Origin: Apostichopus japonicus
Lineage: Eukaryota; Echinodermata; Holothuroidea; Aspidochirotida; Stichopodidae
Direction: 5' to 3'
Length of the DNA: 64,000 bases
Assembly (NCBI RefSeq): GCF_037975245.1
Contig: NC_092573.1
Coordinates: forward strand, 5,767,501 to 5,831,500
The position numbers and the translations under genes are program-made. Positions 10,186 through 23,204 of the stretch are shown here, in pieces. Under the pieces are notes generated by a model. It had not been told where the DNA came from. It ran no database searches and saw only the letters and a program-made list of their open reading frames with translations. How positions within the stretch are numbered: the stretch's first letter is position 1; the number at the start of each line of letters is the position of its first letter.

Positions 10186-12416
10186 TTTTTTTTTTTTTTT
10201 TTTTTCTCCTGTTTATTTCTTCGATAGTATATATACAAAAACATACAATGTCAAATGTAATTTTGTTGTTATGCAATAATTAATCGAGAATGAAGCTGTT
10301 TTTTAAGTCATCATATAAATAGCGTTTCTTACAGTACTGTTGAACTTTTACAGCAAACTTAAACTTATAAAAGAATGTTTCCGTGTCTAGTTGTACATTC
10401 CTTCTTGAGCAATCAGAAATATAAATCTTCATATGTAAAATTAGAAAATTATATGGACTGTATTCCTGATATAGAAAACCAAAGAAAATATCTTCTTTCG
10501 AAAAGAAAAACTGCTTGTTCAATAGTCGTCTCTCAATATCTAAAATAAAACAGGAGACCAGGCTACAATCCCAAAAGAGGTGTTCAATAGTCTCCTCATG
10601 TAGTTTACAAAAAGAACAATTTGGCGAGTCTACCATATTCATTTTAAAAAGCAATTTCTTAGTAGGGATAATTCTATGCAAAAATTTGAACTGAAAATAT
10701 TGCAAACGTGCTTCAGTAATACTCTTGTATGGCATCCTAAACAACATCGCCCACTGCTCAGATTCAAAAGAATAAACAGTGTTCCACTTATTAAGTGAGG
10801 TGGGCAAAGAGGTTACCCCTTTTAGAAAAACCGGATAAAGTATGTGGGAAACGGAATAATTACCCATAATTTTCTCAAGTAAGAGTTCACTGACAGTAGG
10901 GTTATTATCGGTATCCTGTAAGCCGATTTTCCAATGACGAGGAATCGCTTTAATTAAACCCCAGTAGTGAATAAACGAAAAATTACCAATATTGTAGGTC
11001 CTAACAAAAGTAAGGAAATCAAGAGGTCTATTATTAACATCAAAAAAGTCGGCAATTTTCATAATCCCCTTTTTGAACAGAATATCATAAAAAATGGTCT
11101 TACTGTTAATTTTTACACTGGAATTATTCCAGATATACTCATTTCCAAAATTATTATTAGGTGGGGCATAAGATACTTCACACCAAGCATCCAAAACTTG
11201 GCGGAGAAAAATATTCTTAATAAAACTAATATCCGTTTTTGAACAATTACACTGGAAGAAGAATTTATTTCCATATGGCTTCAAAACCGTAGTGAAAAAT
11301 ATTTTCCAAGGGCTCTCATTAACAGAAAAATAACGGCGAACCCAAGTACACTTTAAGGATTTCATAAAACTATCAATGTGTGTAACCCTTAGTCCTCCTT
11401 CATCAATATTATTAATCATAGTACTCCTCTTAACCTTGTCAGGGCGCCCACACCAAATGAAATCGAAGATTATTCTTTCCACATCCTTAACAAAACTGGA
11501 GGGAGGGTTAGGTAAGACAAGGAATAGAAACACAAGTTGCGAAAGGGCAAGAGACTTAACTATGGTATTCCGGCCAATTGGGGTCATATCCCTGACAGAC
11601 CACGAGCGTAGGCATGATTTTAGTCGGGATAACTTTGGAGTATAGTTAAGCTCAAACAAATCATTTCTATTGTTCGTAAAGAAAATGCCCAAATAGCTAA
11701 CTGGTCCACTGCTAACGGCAATACCACTGAATGAAGTAAAAGGCCAATCACGAGCAAAAGAGCCAAGAGGAAAAAGAACAGACTTATTATAATTGATAAC
11801 CAACCCAGAGGCTTCCTTCAAGTCACTTAAAATTTGCAAAGTTTTCTGCAATGAACCTCTAGAGCTATCTAAAACGAAAACAGTATCATCAGCATACTGT
11901 AAAAGCTTGTAATTATAGTTTCCTACACAAAGGCCCCCTATTTCCTTATTATACAAAACACTAAGTGATAAGAGTTCTGCACATAAAATAAACAAATAAG
12001 GACTCAAGGGGCAACCCTGCCTAACTCCTCTACCAATACGGAAGTAACCTGTTGAGTAGCCGTTATTGATTACGCAAGCCATACTATTATTGTAAAGTAC
12101 AGAAACCCATTTCCTAAAATCTTCACCAAAATTAAAGTAAGCAAGGGTTTTCTGAATAAAACTCCATTCAATCTTGTCGAATGCCTTCTCAAAATCAACA
12201 AAAAGCAAAAACCCCGAAATTTTACTGTCAGTTGTATAATCAATTAAATCCAAGATACATCTTATATTCTCGCCAATGAAACGACCCTTAATGAAACCAG
12301 TTTGTGTAGACCCTACAAGAGAAGAAATACAAGATTTAAGTCGAGTTGCCAAAACTTTAGCACCGATCTTATAGTCAGTATTGAGTAAAGTAATTGGACG
12401 GTAGTTTTCAAGTTTG
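10186..12416 (-). mobile_element. LINE C: 5'-truncated L1/Tx1-like element
   Basis: Third minus-strand LINE in the same satellite. The 3' end has a 20-base poly-A tail (plus-strand T-run 10186-10205) and only about 75 bases of 3' UTR. The 5' end is cut inside the reverse transcriptase and joins (TATTA)n at 12417. It is closer to A than to B in the C-terminal half (for example CSFCKLHEETIEHLFWDC versus CSFCKIEIETIHHLFWEC). The truncation is the usual outcome of incomplete target-primed reverse transcription. Confidence 0.9.
10280..12416 (-). pseudogene. LINE C ORF2, 3' part only (RT to C-terminus)
   Basis: The frame is open from the TATTA junction (LENYRPITLLNTDYKIGAK, directly at 12415) to the stop at 10280, about 711 codons, with no internal stop. 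The first Met is at 12352, but that is not a true start because the protein continues upstream in the parent element. It retains QTGFIKGRFIGENIR, FVDFEKAFDK, GVRQGCPLSPYLF, YADD (11885-11896), the thumb region and the CSFC...HLFWDC knuckle, but has lost the endonuclease and the first RT motifs. It cannot be autonomous. Confidence 0.9.
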
Positions 12417-12935
12417 TATATTATATTATATTATATTATATTATATTATATTATATTATATTATATTATATTATATTATATTATATTATATTATATTATA
12501 TTATATTATATTATATTATATTATATTATATTATATTATATTATATTATATTATATTATATTATATTATATTATATTATATTATATTATATTATATTATA
12601 TTATATTATATTATATTATATTATATTATATTATATTATATTATATTATATTATATTATATTATATTATATTATATTATATTATATTATATTATATTATA
12701 TTATATTATATTATATTATATTATATTATATTATATTATATTATATTATATTATATTATATTATATTATATTATATTATATTATATTATATTATATTATA
12801 TTATATTATATTATATTATATTATATTATATTATATTATATTATATTATATTATATTATATTATATTATATTATATTATATTATATTATATTATATTATA
12901 TTATATTATATTATATTATATTATATTATATTATT
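12417..12935. repeat. (TATTA)n array, block 4
   Basis: About 104 TATTA units, the longest block. It ends at 12935 against unique-looking sequence, marking the right edge of the TATTA/LINE compound locus. The four blocks total at least 1.8 kb of the same pentanucleotide. Confidence 0.97.
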
Positions 12936-13032
12936 GAAGTAAGATTTAAATAGATAAGCTAGTTATGTGTGTGTCATCGTGGGGTCAATGAGGTTGAGAA
13001 AATCATAGAAAATGATGCAAAAAGCTGCTTTA
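12936..13032 (+). repeat. Dispersed repeat fragment, related to 26512-26613
   Basis: About 100 bases share an obvious common sequence with 26512-26613: both carry a block reading ATAAGCTAGTTATGT, then GAGGTTGAGAAAA, CATAGAAAA and GCTTTAA in the same order and spacing. The second copy lies within the 1.1-kb insertion of transporter copy 1. A third, inverted and weaker match (GCAAAATGCTGCTTTAA) is at 25990-26015. The family is unidentified. Confidence 0.7.
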
Positions 13033-14143
13033 AGGAAAAAGACACGAACACTGTACGTATCAAGAATTACTCACAATATAATATCATTGCTTAGGTTTGA
13101 GTCATAGTGTAAAATTACCCTCCCAGGGATATGGCGAGTAATAACATACATATAATTGGGTATCATTCCTGTCTATACTCTGATGGTCCTCTCAAACCCC
13201 ATCCTCTTCCCACAAACCAAGAGAAAACACTTTACGATTGCAAAACATATTGATTCAGGTTGCTTTTGTTTCACTCGTATAAAGCTGCAATCAAGTGAAG
13301 TGCCCGGGGACAGATTTGGCAATTATTTCCTTATTGCTTGAAAACAAAAAGCAGGTTTCGTGTTTGATCATATACAGGATTCCGTGACATCGTGTTTCGT
13401 GTCCCGAGTGTAAGATCATTCTTATAAAACCATGCATCATGCTAAACTCAGGAACTTTTGACATATATTAGTTTATTAATTTATTAATAGTGGAGCTCGA
13501 ATTCGGATTCGATACTTTTGATGAAACCAACGATTCGAGTGATGATAACAAAGGGGATATTTCGGTCACTAAATTCCATTGAATTAAAAAAAAAGATGGA
13601 AATTTTATGCATCTTCGGGTCAATATAACATCCAGATATAATTTTGCATGGCTTCAACGATATGAATTTTTCAATTTGGTGATACTATGTCAATGCTTCT
13701 AGCATCAGAAGAGGGAATGGTGTTATTCTCATTTAACAAGTCAACCTTAAAAACAAGGTATATAAAGTCATGATGAAATCAATTGTAATAGGTTTAATCC
13801 TTTTGCTCTTGGTTTTTCTTGAAGTAGGCTACAAGGGTAAATTGCTACTTAGTTCAGGAAGGGACATAAGCTAACCGAGTATCATTAGGATATATACCAA
13901 AGACTTCTAGATTGGAGAAAATGGGAAATCCGATCTGCTTAGTACAGTAACTAGTGAAACAACACAGCGTCACGTTTTTTGTCCATGGGGTAACGAGCCC
14001 TTACTAGATGGGTGGGTAGGCCAAGGTAACTACAACGTATTATTTAATCTAATTGCGAATATTACAGTCGGGGTATGATTTTCATTCAATTCAATTAATT
14101 TATTCAGCCAATGTATAAAATATCACACATTATCTGATTATTA
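13033..14143. other. No gene seen
   Basis: AT-rich sequence without an ORF resembling a protein, a splice-supported exon or an RNA gene that I can recognise. Confidence 0.6.
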
Positions 14144-14614
14144 CCGATCCCAACCCCAGTCTCTTAACTGATCTACCCCCAACCCCAGTCTCCTTACTGA
14201 TCTACCCTCTGCCCCAGTCTCTTTACTGATCTACCCTCAACCCCAGTCTCCTAGCGGGTCTACCATCAACCCCAGTCTCTTTACTGATTTATCCTCAGCC
14301 CCAGTCTCCTAACTGATCTACCCTCAACCCCAGTCTCTTTACTGATCTATCCTCAACCCCAGTCTCCTTACTGATTTACCATCAACCCCAGTCTCCTTAC
14401 TGATCTACCTTCAATCCCAGTCACCTTACTGATCTTCCCTCAACCCTAGTCTCCTAATTGATCTATCCTCAACCCTAGTCTCCTAATTGATCTACCCTCA
14501 ACCCCAGTCTCCTTACTGGTCTACATTCAACCCCAGTCTCTTTACTGATCTACCCTCAACCCCAGACTCCTTACTAATCTACACTAAACCCCAGTCTCCT
14601 TACTAATCTACACT
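14144..14614. repeat. 29-bp minisatellite, about 16 copies
   Basis: Tandem units close to CTGATCTACCCTCAACCCC followed by AGTCTCCTTA, 29 bases each. Point variation is common (TCTC/TCAC, CTTA/CTAA/TTTA, TCTACC/TCTATC). The array is C-rich on the plus strand and has no unique spacers, so it is not a CRISPR-like array. It encodes no sustained frame. Confidence 0.92.
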
Positions 14615-14849
14615 GAGAATAGATACTACGTGGGATTTGTAAACCGAAACCTCTTTTTCGAATGTTTAATTAGTTAATTAGTTCTTAGATTTCACTTCAA
14701 TAACAACGATAGTGTATAAAGTAAACGAACCGGTATATTCAAATTGCGAAAACGTACTGCGTCCAAATATTTGTATTTCACTATTAATAGATGATATTCC
14801 CCTGACCCTACACTTGATCCGTGATCGTTTAAAACGCTTAAAAACGTCT

Positions 14850-15010
14850 AGCATCTGGGAAGTCATGGGTTTGATCCCTGGCCGGCCAAAGTAAGGTGGG
14901 TGTTTCATCTAGGAGAAATCCACGATTTTCTCCATCTGAAATGTTCTTCCAAATTGGAAAAATCCACCCACCCCAAAAAGGAGCTAAAACTATAAATGGA
15001 AAGTGAAATT
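14850..15010 (+). repeat. Possible tRNA-derived SINE fragment
   Basis: GGTTTGATCCCTGG at about 14868 resembles a Pol III B box. It is followed by CCGGCC and a ~130-base non-coding body of the kind seen in tRNA-derived SINEs. No convincing A box is found the expected 30-45 bases upstream, so this is at most a truncated copy. It could be a chance match. Confidence 0.3.
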
Positions 15011-17766
15011 AATAAACCATTCGGCCTCGGGTGGGGGCTTAGCTTGAATAAAGACTTGCTTTGCATGAAAAGTTTCTAAAATTGATGGTCCCTATCGCAT
15101 TTTAGTCGTTTTATGCTTTTCAATGTAAAATGGTATATTCAGGGATTCTAAGGCTTGAATGAATAGCCTATGTCACTTTGCATGCATAGAAAATAACTAA
15201 AAGTAACTGAGTTAACGTTACCTACACAGCTTTGGCAGGAGCTTATTCATTAATTACCAACTGCAATTAAGTGTCAGGATATTTCCCTATAATTATTATT
15301 TATATATAAAATATTTAAACAGGTGAATTTTATTTCCGGAAGAATTTATAACCAACATTCTTTGAGCAGAATTATCAAAGTCATGCCCAAAGCTCATTGA
15401 TGTATGTGTAAATAAAACCCTAAATAATGGTAATTAAAAAGTCTTTTAGTTTCTTTAGCCTTAAAAAAACTTGCAAACATTTCTTAGAAATATCGTTACA
15501 GATTGGGAAATACGGTTAACAAAACATCATTTACGGAAATTGAAGTGTCATGTCTCCTTGCCGATACAGATGATGACTTTAGCTCTTGTAAAAGTAACCA
15601 GCCCAATACCTCTATATCACCGCTAAGAGGATCTGGAAAGCCAACAAATCAAACAGTTTGTTGTTTATATTTGTTAAATAACCTTTAGACAGCTTTCCTT
15701 GATCTGTTCAAAGTGTAAAGATTTTGCAGTTATTGGCGAAGACTGACTTTAACATGGATTGTGCTAAAGGTCGGTCGATACTTCGTTTACGGATTTGATA
15801 ACCTACAGGCTACAGTATTCGTGTTTCACGCCTGTGCGATGATCCTCAAACAACTCCAAATACAATTTCTATACCTTTAATCTGAAGAGCAATTTATACC
15901 TTTAACCTCAATACATAGTTTAACCTACCTACATAGTTTAACTGAACACCTTAGATATCACATAGGAAAATAGTTTAGCAAAATATGGTGCTGTTGGTGG
16001 GAAATTGGGTATTGTTTCGAGAGTTTGGATTGGAGGTCCAGATAATAATAGTGCTCTGAACTTGGACATGTTTCGGACTCCGATTGCTTAGCCTCGGATT
16101 ACACCTGGACTCCAGTTTAAACTCGCTGACCGTTTGGTTCTGCATTATGATACCAAATGATATTCCTTTGTAGGAGGGACGAAGCTGAAGTATAGTAAAT
16201 CTGAAATCGTGTATATAGGTTACTATACATAAATACGTCATTCTATTTGGGTTTTTTTGTGTGTATAGTACCGCGACGAGTGTGGGTAAGGGTCCAACCT
16301 TAGATATTTCTATCTTCCAATGAATGTAGTTCTAAGGTTTAGAGATCTTCATTAGAGAGAAAAATCAAGATGGATGATGGTGACAGACGCCTTTCATTTT
16401 CAGGATAGGTACCTACAGATAACCTTGTAATATATAGGTTTTCAACTTTAACTTATATTCCTGAGTCTTACTCTCCCCCTTCAAATAATGCAAAGAAAAG
16501 TAAGTGTGGTTTGTCTCATACAGCCAACCAGCCTGGACTGTTCACGATTAAGCCTCTTCTCACCTGCACCCAATAGCCACCGCAACCCACCCCTGCACAC
16601 CCCATCGCCACGGCAGCCCCACCATCCCTCCCCTCCAAAGAAAAGAACCATTGTCAAAACACATTCCGTATATTGTGAAGCAGAATCTTCATTTCAATTA
16701 AAATATAAACTTCACTGAGGAATTGATCAGCTCTGATTGTACAAAATATTGTAATTATAGCCCATCGTACGGGTTGCCAATTTTTTTCGCGGAAGTATTT
16801 CGTTTGAGTTTATACAAGTCCGTCGTAAAACGATATGAAGGAACTTTGGCTTATCAGATGACGGAAGCATTCATTCAGCCTCTCTATATAGAGGTTGTAT
16901 GCTTTTTGCTTAGAATGTGTTGCTTAGAAGATGAAATAGAAGCCCAGAACGTGGATCACATTAGCTCAGTAGCTGGTAGATTATCGAATATGAGACTTGT
17001 TTGTATAAGCATATTATTTTCCTCTATGGATAAGTTTTTTTCAGCTCAATTGTTATGTTGACATAGTCTGTGTTGTCAGCATGACACATTTTGCTGGAAA
17101 GCGCATAATATGTTTTATATTTATAATATTTGATTATGATTAATCACTAAACTATGATAAAACTTGAAGAAAAAAAAACGGTTGCTTACAGTTGTCATTG
17201 TTCTTATTATTGTTAATATCATCCAAATTCAATGTATTTATAAGAACTTTAAATTTTCTCTGTCAGTGTATAATTTCTAATTATAAAGAAAAACCATTTT
17301 CAGCTCATTTGTAATAATGAAGATCGCACAAACTCTGAATTTACTTTAGAAGCGTTCATACGTTTGTTTTACCAAAATTGATCAACTTATATCTCCACTA
17401 TTAAGGGAAAAGATCAAATTGTTAAATTGCGCCAAGGGAATATCCCTTCAATACACTCACTTCTTTAAGCACACACATGTAACCTGACCTATTATTATAG
17501 ATACAGTCAGGAAGTCTTTTATTTTCTTCAACAATATATTCCGGTTTCACTTGCGGCGTGGATCTGTTCGGTGGGTCGTTGCTTAGTTCGATTTAATTTA
17601 TGTAACAGGTAAGAATATCAGAAGATATTACGCAACTTGGAGTGGAGGGGGGGGGGGTACGGTATCATATTCTTGATGTTTAAGATTTGATCTTTATAAT
17701 TGCTTTGAAAACATGTAAGAGAAACAAGAGACATCTGTTCTGATTTGCTTTAACTTTGTTTGTGCA
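15011..17766. other. No gene seen
   Basis: AT-rich, with scattered short ORFs. The longest (16723-17061 plus, 112 codons) has no recognisable domain, no splice context and no repeat support. A G-run of 10 or more lies near 17648. Confidence 0.6.
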
Positions 17767-18106
17767 CAGTGGCGTAGGAAGGTACTTTTCAGTGGGGGGA
17801 CTGAAGACTGATGGCCGGCCTGGGGGAGGGGTCTAAGGATTTTTTTGCATTTCCAGGTGGCCTCAGATGCAATTTGGTGCAATATAGCACACTTCAAAAC
17901 CCACTCCATTTTGTAAATAATTTTGCATTTTCACCTGGCCTTAGTTGCAATTTGGTGCTCCAAATGAGATTTTTTTCTCATTTGGGAATGAAAAAGGGGT
18001 TTTCTGACTTGCGAAGAGGGGGGGCGGTATGATACTTCCGCCCCCCATATTTTTTTACTGGGGGATGGAGGCTGGCGCCCCCAGCCCCCCGGTTCCTACG
18101 CCCTTG
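17767..18106. mobile_element. hAT-like non-autonomous element (MITE)
   Basis: The left end CAGTGGCGTAGGAA is mirrored at the right end by TTCCTACGCCCTTG, a ~14-base imperfect terminal inverted repeat of a type common in hAT-derived MITEs (CAGNGGCGTAGGA). The left flank ends TTTGTGCA. The right flank has ATTGTGCA four bases beyond the repeat, a possible 8-bp target duplication with one mismatch. The ~340-base interior is non-coding and contains several G- or C-runs and two copies of a TTGCATTT...CAATTTGGTGC motif. Confidence 0.7.
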
Positions 18107-18159
18107 TTAATTGTGCATCACGGAAACATTTTACCTTTTATAAAATTAGTTTATCATGT

Positions 18160-18600
18160 TTTGTGATCACTTTATGCAAGCGCATACAAAGTGGTACTTT
18201 TGGGCGAAATTAGGTCATGTCCTAATGGGTTTCTTGAATGAGGTAAAAGGGGAGAGATACAACAAACAATAAAGCTCACATCAATTATTAATTTTTTTTA
18301 TGATTTTTTAATTAAACACAATTGACAAATAAAACGTCAAAAATAATAAAACAAGAAAATCCTACTGAGTAACTTAAGTGTTTTGACCATTTTATGCAAA
18401 CTTATAGGGGGAGCTGTTGGGGCAAAACTATAGGTCATGTCTGTATTGGCTCTTGAATGAGATATGAAACGTGGAGATATATTACAAAAATGATAAATCA
18501 CATCAATTTTTGAAAATTTATGATTGACCGATTGAACACAATGGACAAAAAAACTGAAATAATGTTAAAACTAGTAAATTGAGCTGAGTCCACTTAAGTA
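18160..18600. repeat. Diverged tandem duplication, ~218-bp unit
   Basis: Two successive segments (about 18160-18378 and 18379-18600) share, in order, TTTTATGCAA, TAGGTCATGTC, CTTGAATGAG, AAATCACATCAAT-like, ACACAAT.GACAAA and ACTTAAGT blocks. They have diverged by many substitutions and small indels. No coding potential. Confidence 0.75.
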
Positions 18601-21282
18601 GAATAAATGCAGGCTGTCATGAATTTTGCCGCTTATACTACCAACCTTACCGAACGTAATGGAATTCTCAAGCTTTACATACTATAGAAGTGATAGTAAC
18701 TTGTTAAGACCTATAAGTGCATTTCATTGCAACCAATCATACCTCTCCTACACATCAACATCAGTTACACGCACATTATTGCAACGGGAAGGAGGAAGGG
18801 AAGGAGGTTTATGTCCGGGGGGGGGGGGGAGGGGGGCAATGTCTAAACTACCTTGAATTATTTTTCTCTACAGCTGATGTAACTCATACCCCATCTTCAC
18901 CGAACCCCTAAGGCAGGTAACTGCTCAACATGTTTTAGATATTTTATCATTTAATTATTAAATGAGCAACCGGGCTTTTATTTTGTTAGTCAATAGCGAG
19001 GAGAAAGCTTTACTATTCCCACCAATATGGCCTATATGTTAACGAACAAATAGTACACGGAAGATCGTACGGGCTGATTTAGCTCTCTTAAAACCGATAA
19101 TAAAGGGCAAAAAAATCCTTATTTGCCTATCAAGGCTTGTAAATTATACCCTCACGTCCATGATTTGAATAGAACTTTCTCAATGCGTTCTGCAAGATTA
19201 CTAGAAAACTAAAAAGGTAGTAACAAAATGTTAAATTTGTTTTTAAAGTTTTCAGCACCGTTTAGAGTTAAGTGATTAAAGGAATAATATGGTACATAAT
19301 TCATCATACGTAATATGTTGGTTGAGTTAACCACATTCGAATTAGGATTGCTAAATTTGTGGTCAGGGCGGGAATTCTGGTTTAAGGTGCACCCCTATGC
19401 GTTTCTACATAAGGACATGCAGACAAAACCTATTTTTTGAACAAACAACATTTCTGAAACATTATATTTTGGGTGGTGGTTTGAGGGGAGATGGAGGGGG
19501 GAGGTTGACAAATATTAGGGAGGGAGGATAGGCCTGTTCACGACGGACCCTGTGGCTACGTCAATGCTTGTTGTAAAATTTTAAGAGACTGGTGAATGAA
19601 ACAAAGTTCATAATTAACCTCATTTTGTTCAAAAATGTTTCTGTTCAAATATGTTTATAAAATTAATAAATCTCTTATTCACAATAGTTTGACATAGTTG
19701 CTACAATGCAAACACGTTGAACCGTACCAATCGTTGTTGCCGATTTCTTGAGTTGAGTCTAGTTAGATTAGTACCAAAATTCTACCAATAACGAAAAAAA
19801 AAGCCAATCTCAAATTTGAGAGATCAAATATGTTATTACTTATAGCACGAATGAGATCTTTCTTACCTTCACACATAGACAGCAAATTCGTTGAAAGATA
19901 AAACGAGAGAAAAACGTTTATCAGGGAAAATTCTGTCATTCTAAATTTTCAAGTTAATAACTGTCACAACGCTCTCGCTCTCTTGATAGTAACTGACGAC
20001 GGTAAGTCGAATGGATTAGCATTATATATGCAATATCTGACCGGATGTTCTGTTACGACATAGAGACGGTTCGATTTCAAACCCGGAAGCTGCAAGGTTC
20101 TCTTGTAGCTATGATAACTAAAACACAGTAATACATTCCAAAGATTCCAATATTATTAGATGTAGTCAATGTGGGGTCCAAGGGGGGGGGGGGACCTTGG
20201 AAAGTGTAACATTTTGTTAGCCTATACTGTTACGCAAATAAAGGAAATTTAGACGTAGGGTCAGATTTGTTTTGTCGCAGACGTCACGGGGTTGGGGAGA
20301 CTGGGGAGCACCATCCCTACTCCCCACCCCCACCCACTGTTTGGCGCCCCAATGTTCCACGGTTTTAAACTCAGGGAGGTTTTTATTACAGTAAAGTTGT
20401 TTTCAAGATTTTATCAGCCGAAACAGTTCACCACGAAAAAGTATTTTATTACTTGATTTTATTAATTATCACTTACTTCAAATACTGATAACAACATAAT
20501 ATATACACAATACAATTCATGCTAACTTTTGCATTCTCATTTATGGTAAAAATCTCGCTTTCATCCAGGGGGGGGGGGAGTTATGGTGGGGCTAGCTCAG
20601 TCCTCACGGAAGCTCATGGATTGTCGGCCTTAAAGTTTGCGACCGCTGCTGTTGCAAATCTACCTAATAATAAATGCATATTCATTTGAGCAAGTGAGTG
20701 GCGTCATAGCCACGCTTGTAAAAAGGAATTGTAGTGTTATTACAGGTCGTCGATATTTTCCCCCAAATATGCTAGAAAATCAAAACAAAATACTCATTTG
20801 GGCTCAAATTTCAACACATGATTTATTGCCACCATCTTAACCTTTTTCCTCACTGAGATTTTTAATTATGTTTTTGAACACTCCCCAATGTTTGGGAAAT
20901 AACGTTAAAAGTCTGATCCTCCCAGAAGAAAAAGTACTTTTCACAATTTCTTAGCAGGCTAAAATTTTTGGCCAATACTAATGATTTTCAATACGTAATT
21001 GATACGGACATTTTAGGAACGGACTTACAATCCGTAAATCCAGTTGGCTATTCTATATCACAGTTTTTGTTATTTTATCATACCAACTATTGCACGATAT
21101 ACCGGTACTCATTATGTAAAAAAAAACTACAAAACATTACTTCAAGGCCCTTTGAGCAAGACGGTTTACTATGACGTCATCCACCCTCTTGTAATAAGAC
21201 ATTTATATCGTAAAACTAGGATTAATATGACAAACTGGAATCATACCTGGACACAAGAAGGTAAATATAGGATAATTCCACG
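18601..21282. other. No gene seen; G-runs
   Basis: No supported exon. Contains poly-G tracts near 18820, 20181 and 20570. Short ORFs here are not conserved-looking. Confidence 0.6.
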
Positions 21283-21437
<155 letters not shown>

Positions 21438-23204
21438 ACACACAGCATCATTATGAACAGATAATTCGAGGGGTGAACACCCGAATCCTACACCCTCCTA
21501 CTCTTGGATCCACGCATGATAAAAACAACAGTTCTTATTGAATTAAACATGTAGCAATTTAAAAGTCATATTTAAAAATATATAGAAACAGTAAACACTT
21601 CTCCGTGACCTCTGTTATTTGTTAAGTAATATATCTTGACTAAATAATAACAGTTATACGGAAAATACGTGTCCTTTATTACAAATAATAACAGGAATAA
21701 TACACAGTATCAGGATGCAACAACAGAAAAGAAAATCTATATGTCTTCAATAAAATGACCTACCTATCTGGTTTCAACATTCAACATTATGTTGAAGTTT
21801 ACCGTAAAAATAAAATAGCGCAAAGGGAAAATTAAATGGTTTCAGGTAGTGACAATATGACGTCACTGTCAAACGAGTAGGTGTGTTTGTCAAAACAAAT
21901 TAATTGATCATTTTATAAATGAATGTTTGTCCGACTTGTTCCGACTTGTTTAACAAATTATCAGTAACCAACACTGTTTTTTTCTGCCTTTATGTGAAAG
22001 AAAATAATTTACAGTGCAGAATGGTGTGAAAATAGGGAGGATTAAAGGTGATATAAACCATTTTAGAAAATCTTTGGTTAAATGCGGATATCACTCCGAG
22101 CGAGCAGACGGTTTGGGCTTCGGTATGCTAAACGTTCTCCTCTTCTAGGTCAAAATCTAAACGGTCATGATATCTTAATTTGCAAGTGCCATGACAGACC
22201 AAACCCTCAGCTATCATTTGGTGGGTTTGATATGCCAGTTGAAACATATTTATCTACGCGTTGGCGTCTCTTGAAAGTGACGAGTTAAGTGTGTAAGTAA
22301 ATGCAACGATTAATTGTGGTGCGAAACCTGTAATTCACTGAAACAGCTGTTTGGTGTGAGGTGGAACATCTATGATACAGTCACTATACCTTTGCAGTTA
22401 ACTGAGACAGTAACGTGTGCATGTAATAAGCCGTGACATACTGTAACAGTTTGCCTATAAGTAAAAGGTTATATAACATTTTCCCGCCATGCCCACAATA
22501 TCTCCAACCAACAGCAAATTATGCTGTAATTTCTCTTTGATTTTGCCTTCGGCTTTATCAAAATATCCACTAGAGCAAAAACAGGATATCAGACGTGTAT
22601 TGAAAATTCCACAATAGAATTATTCAAACACTGATTGCAAAGGTATTATTGACAATTGTGGGTCCGAAATAGTAAACAATTTGATTTGTACTACTACTAC
22701 TAGTTGTGCGAAATAGTTCTCATTTTAGATTTTATCGAACATTACACAGTATTTCAATGCAGAGATTCCTTTGGATTTAATGCATGCGAGAAATTTTATA
22801 CGTCACCAAAATCCTATATGCGCTGTCGTGATATTTCAGGAAGATTTCAAAGGAATGAACGGAATTTGTAGCCTACTTTTGATTTCTTTGTAATATGAAT
22901 ATGTGTGGACATAAATGCTAAAGTATAACGATGTGGCACAACGGAAAATATGAAGACTCGGAGGTGTCGATTTAACATCATTTGGGGCAATGAAAGCACA
23001 AGGAAATTAGTCCGATTGGTGATGAAAGTGTAGTTGAGCTTTAAACCTTGCTGTAATGTGGCGAATATCGCATGTAGCTTGGTAGAGATGGTGCTATCGT
23101 TACCCCTGTGGAAAATTATTTGGTAGGCTATAACGGAAGCCTAGCTCTCTCAACTAGATGAATAAAACATTATGTTGATTTGAACTGATGATTGATTTTC
23201 TCCG
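21438..23204. other. No gene seen
   Basis: No ORF or splice-bounded exon that I can support. A 68-codon frame at 22082-22288 (plus) has no recognisable features. The left inverted-duplication arm starts at the right edge. Confidence 0.55.

Noticed and set aside
14144-14614. Possible CRISPR-like array
   Set aside because: Units are directly adjacent 29-mers with no unique spacers, and the genome is animal.
16723-17061. 112-codon plus-strand ORF containing a TAGCTCAGTAGCTGG segment like a Pol III A box
   Set aside because: No domain, no splice context and no B box at the right distance. Probably chance.
20585-20640. Possible tRNA gene (GGGGCTAGCTCAGT)
   Set aside because: No cloverleaf, no B box and no acceptor stem could be formed.
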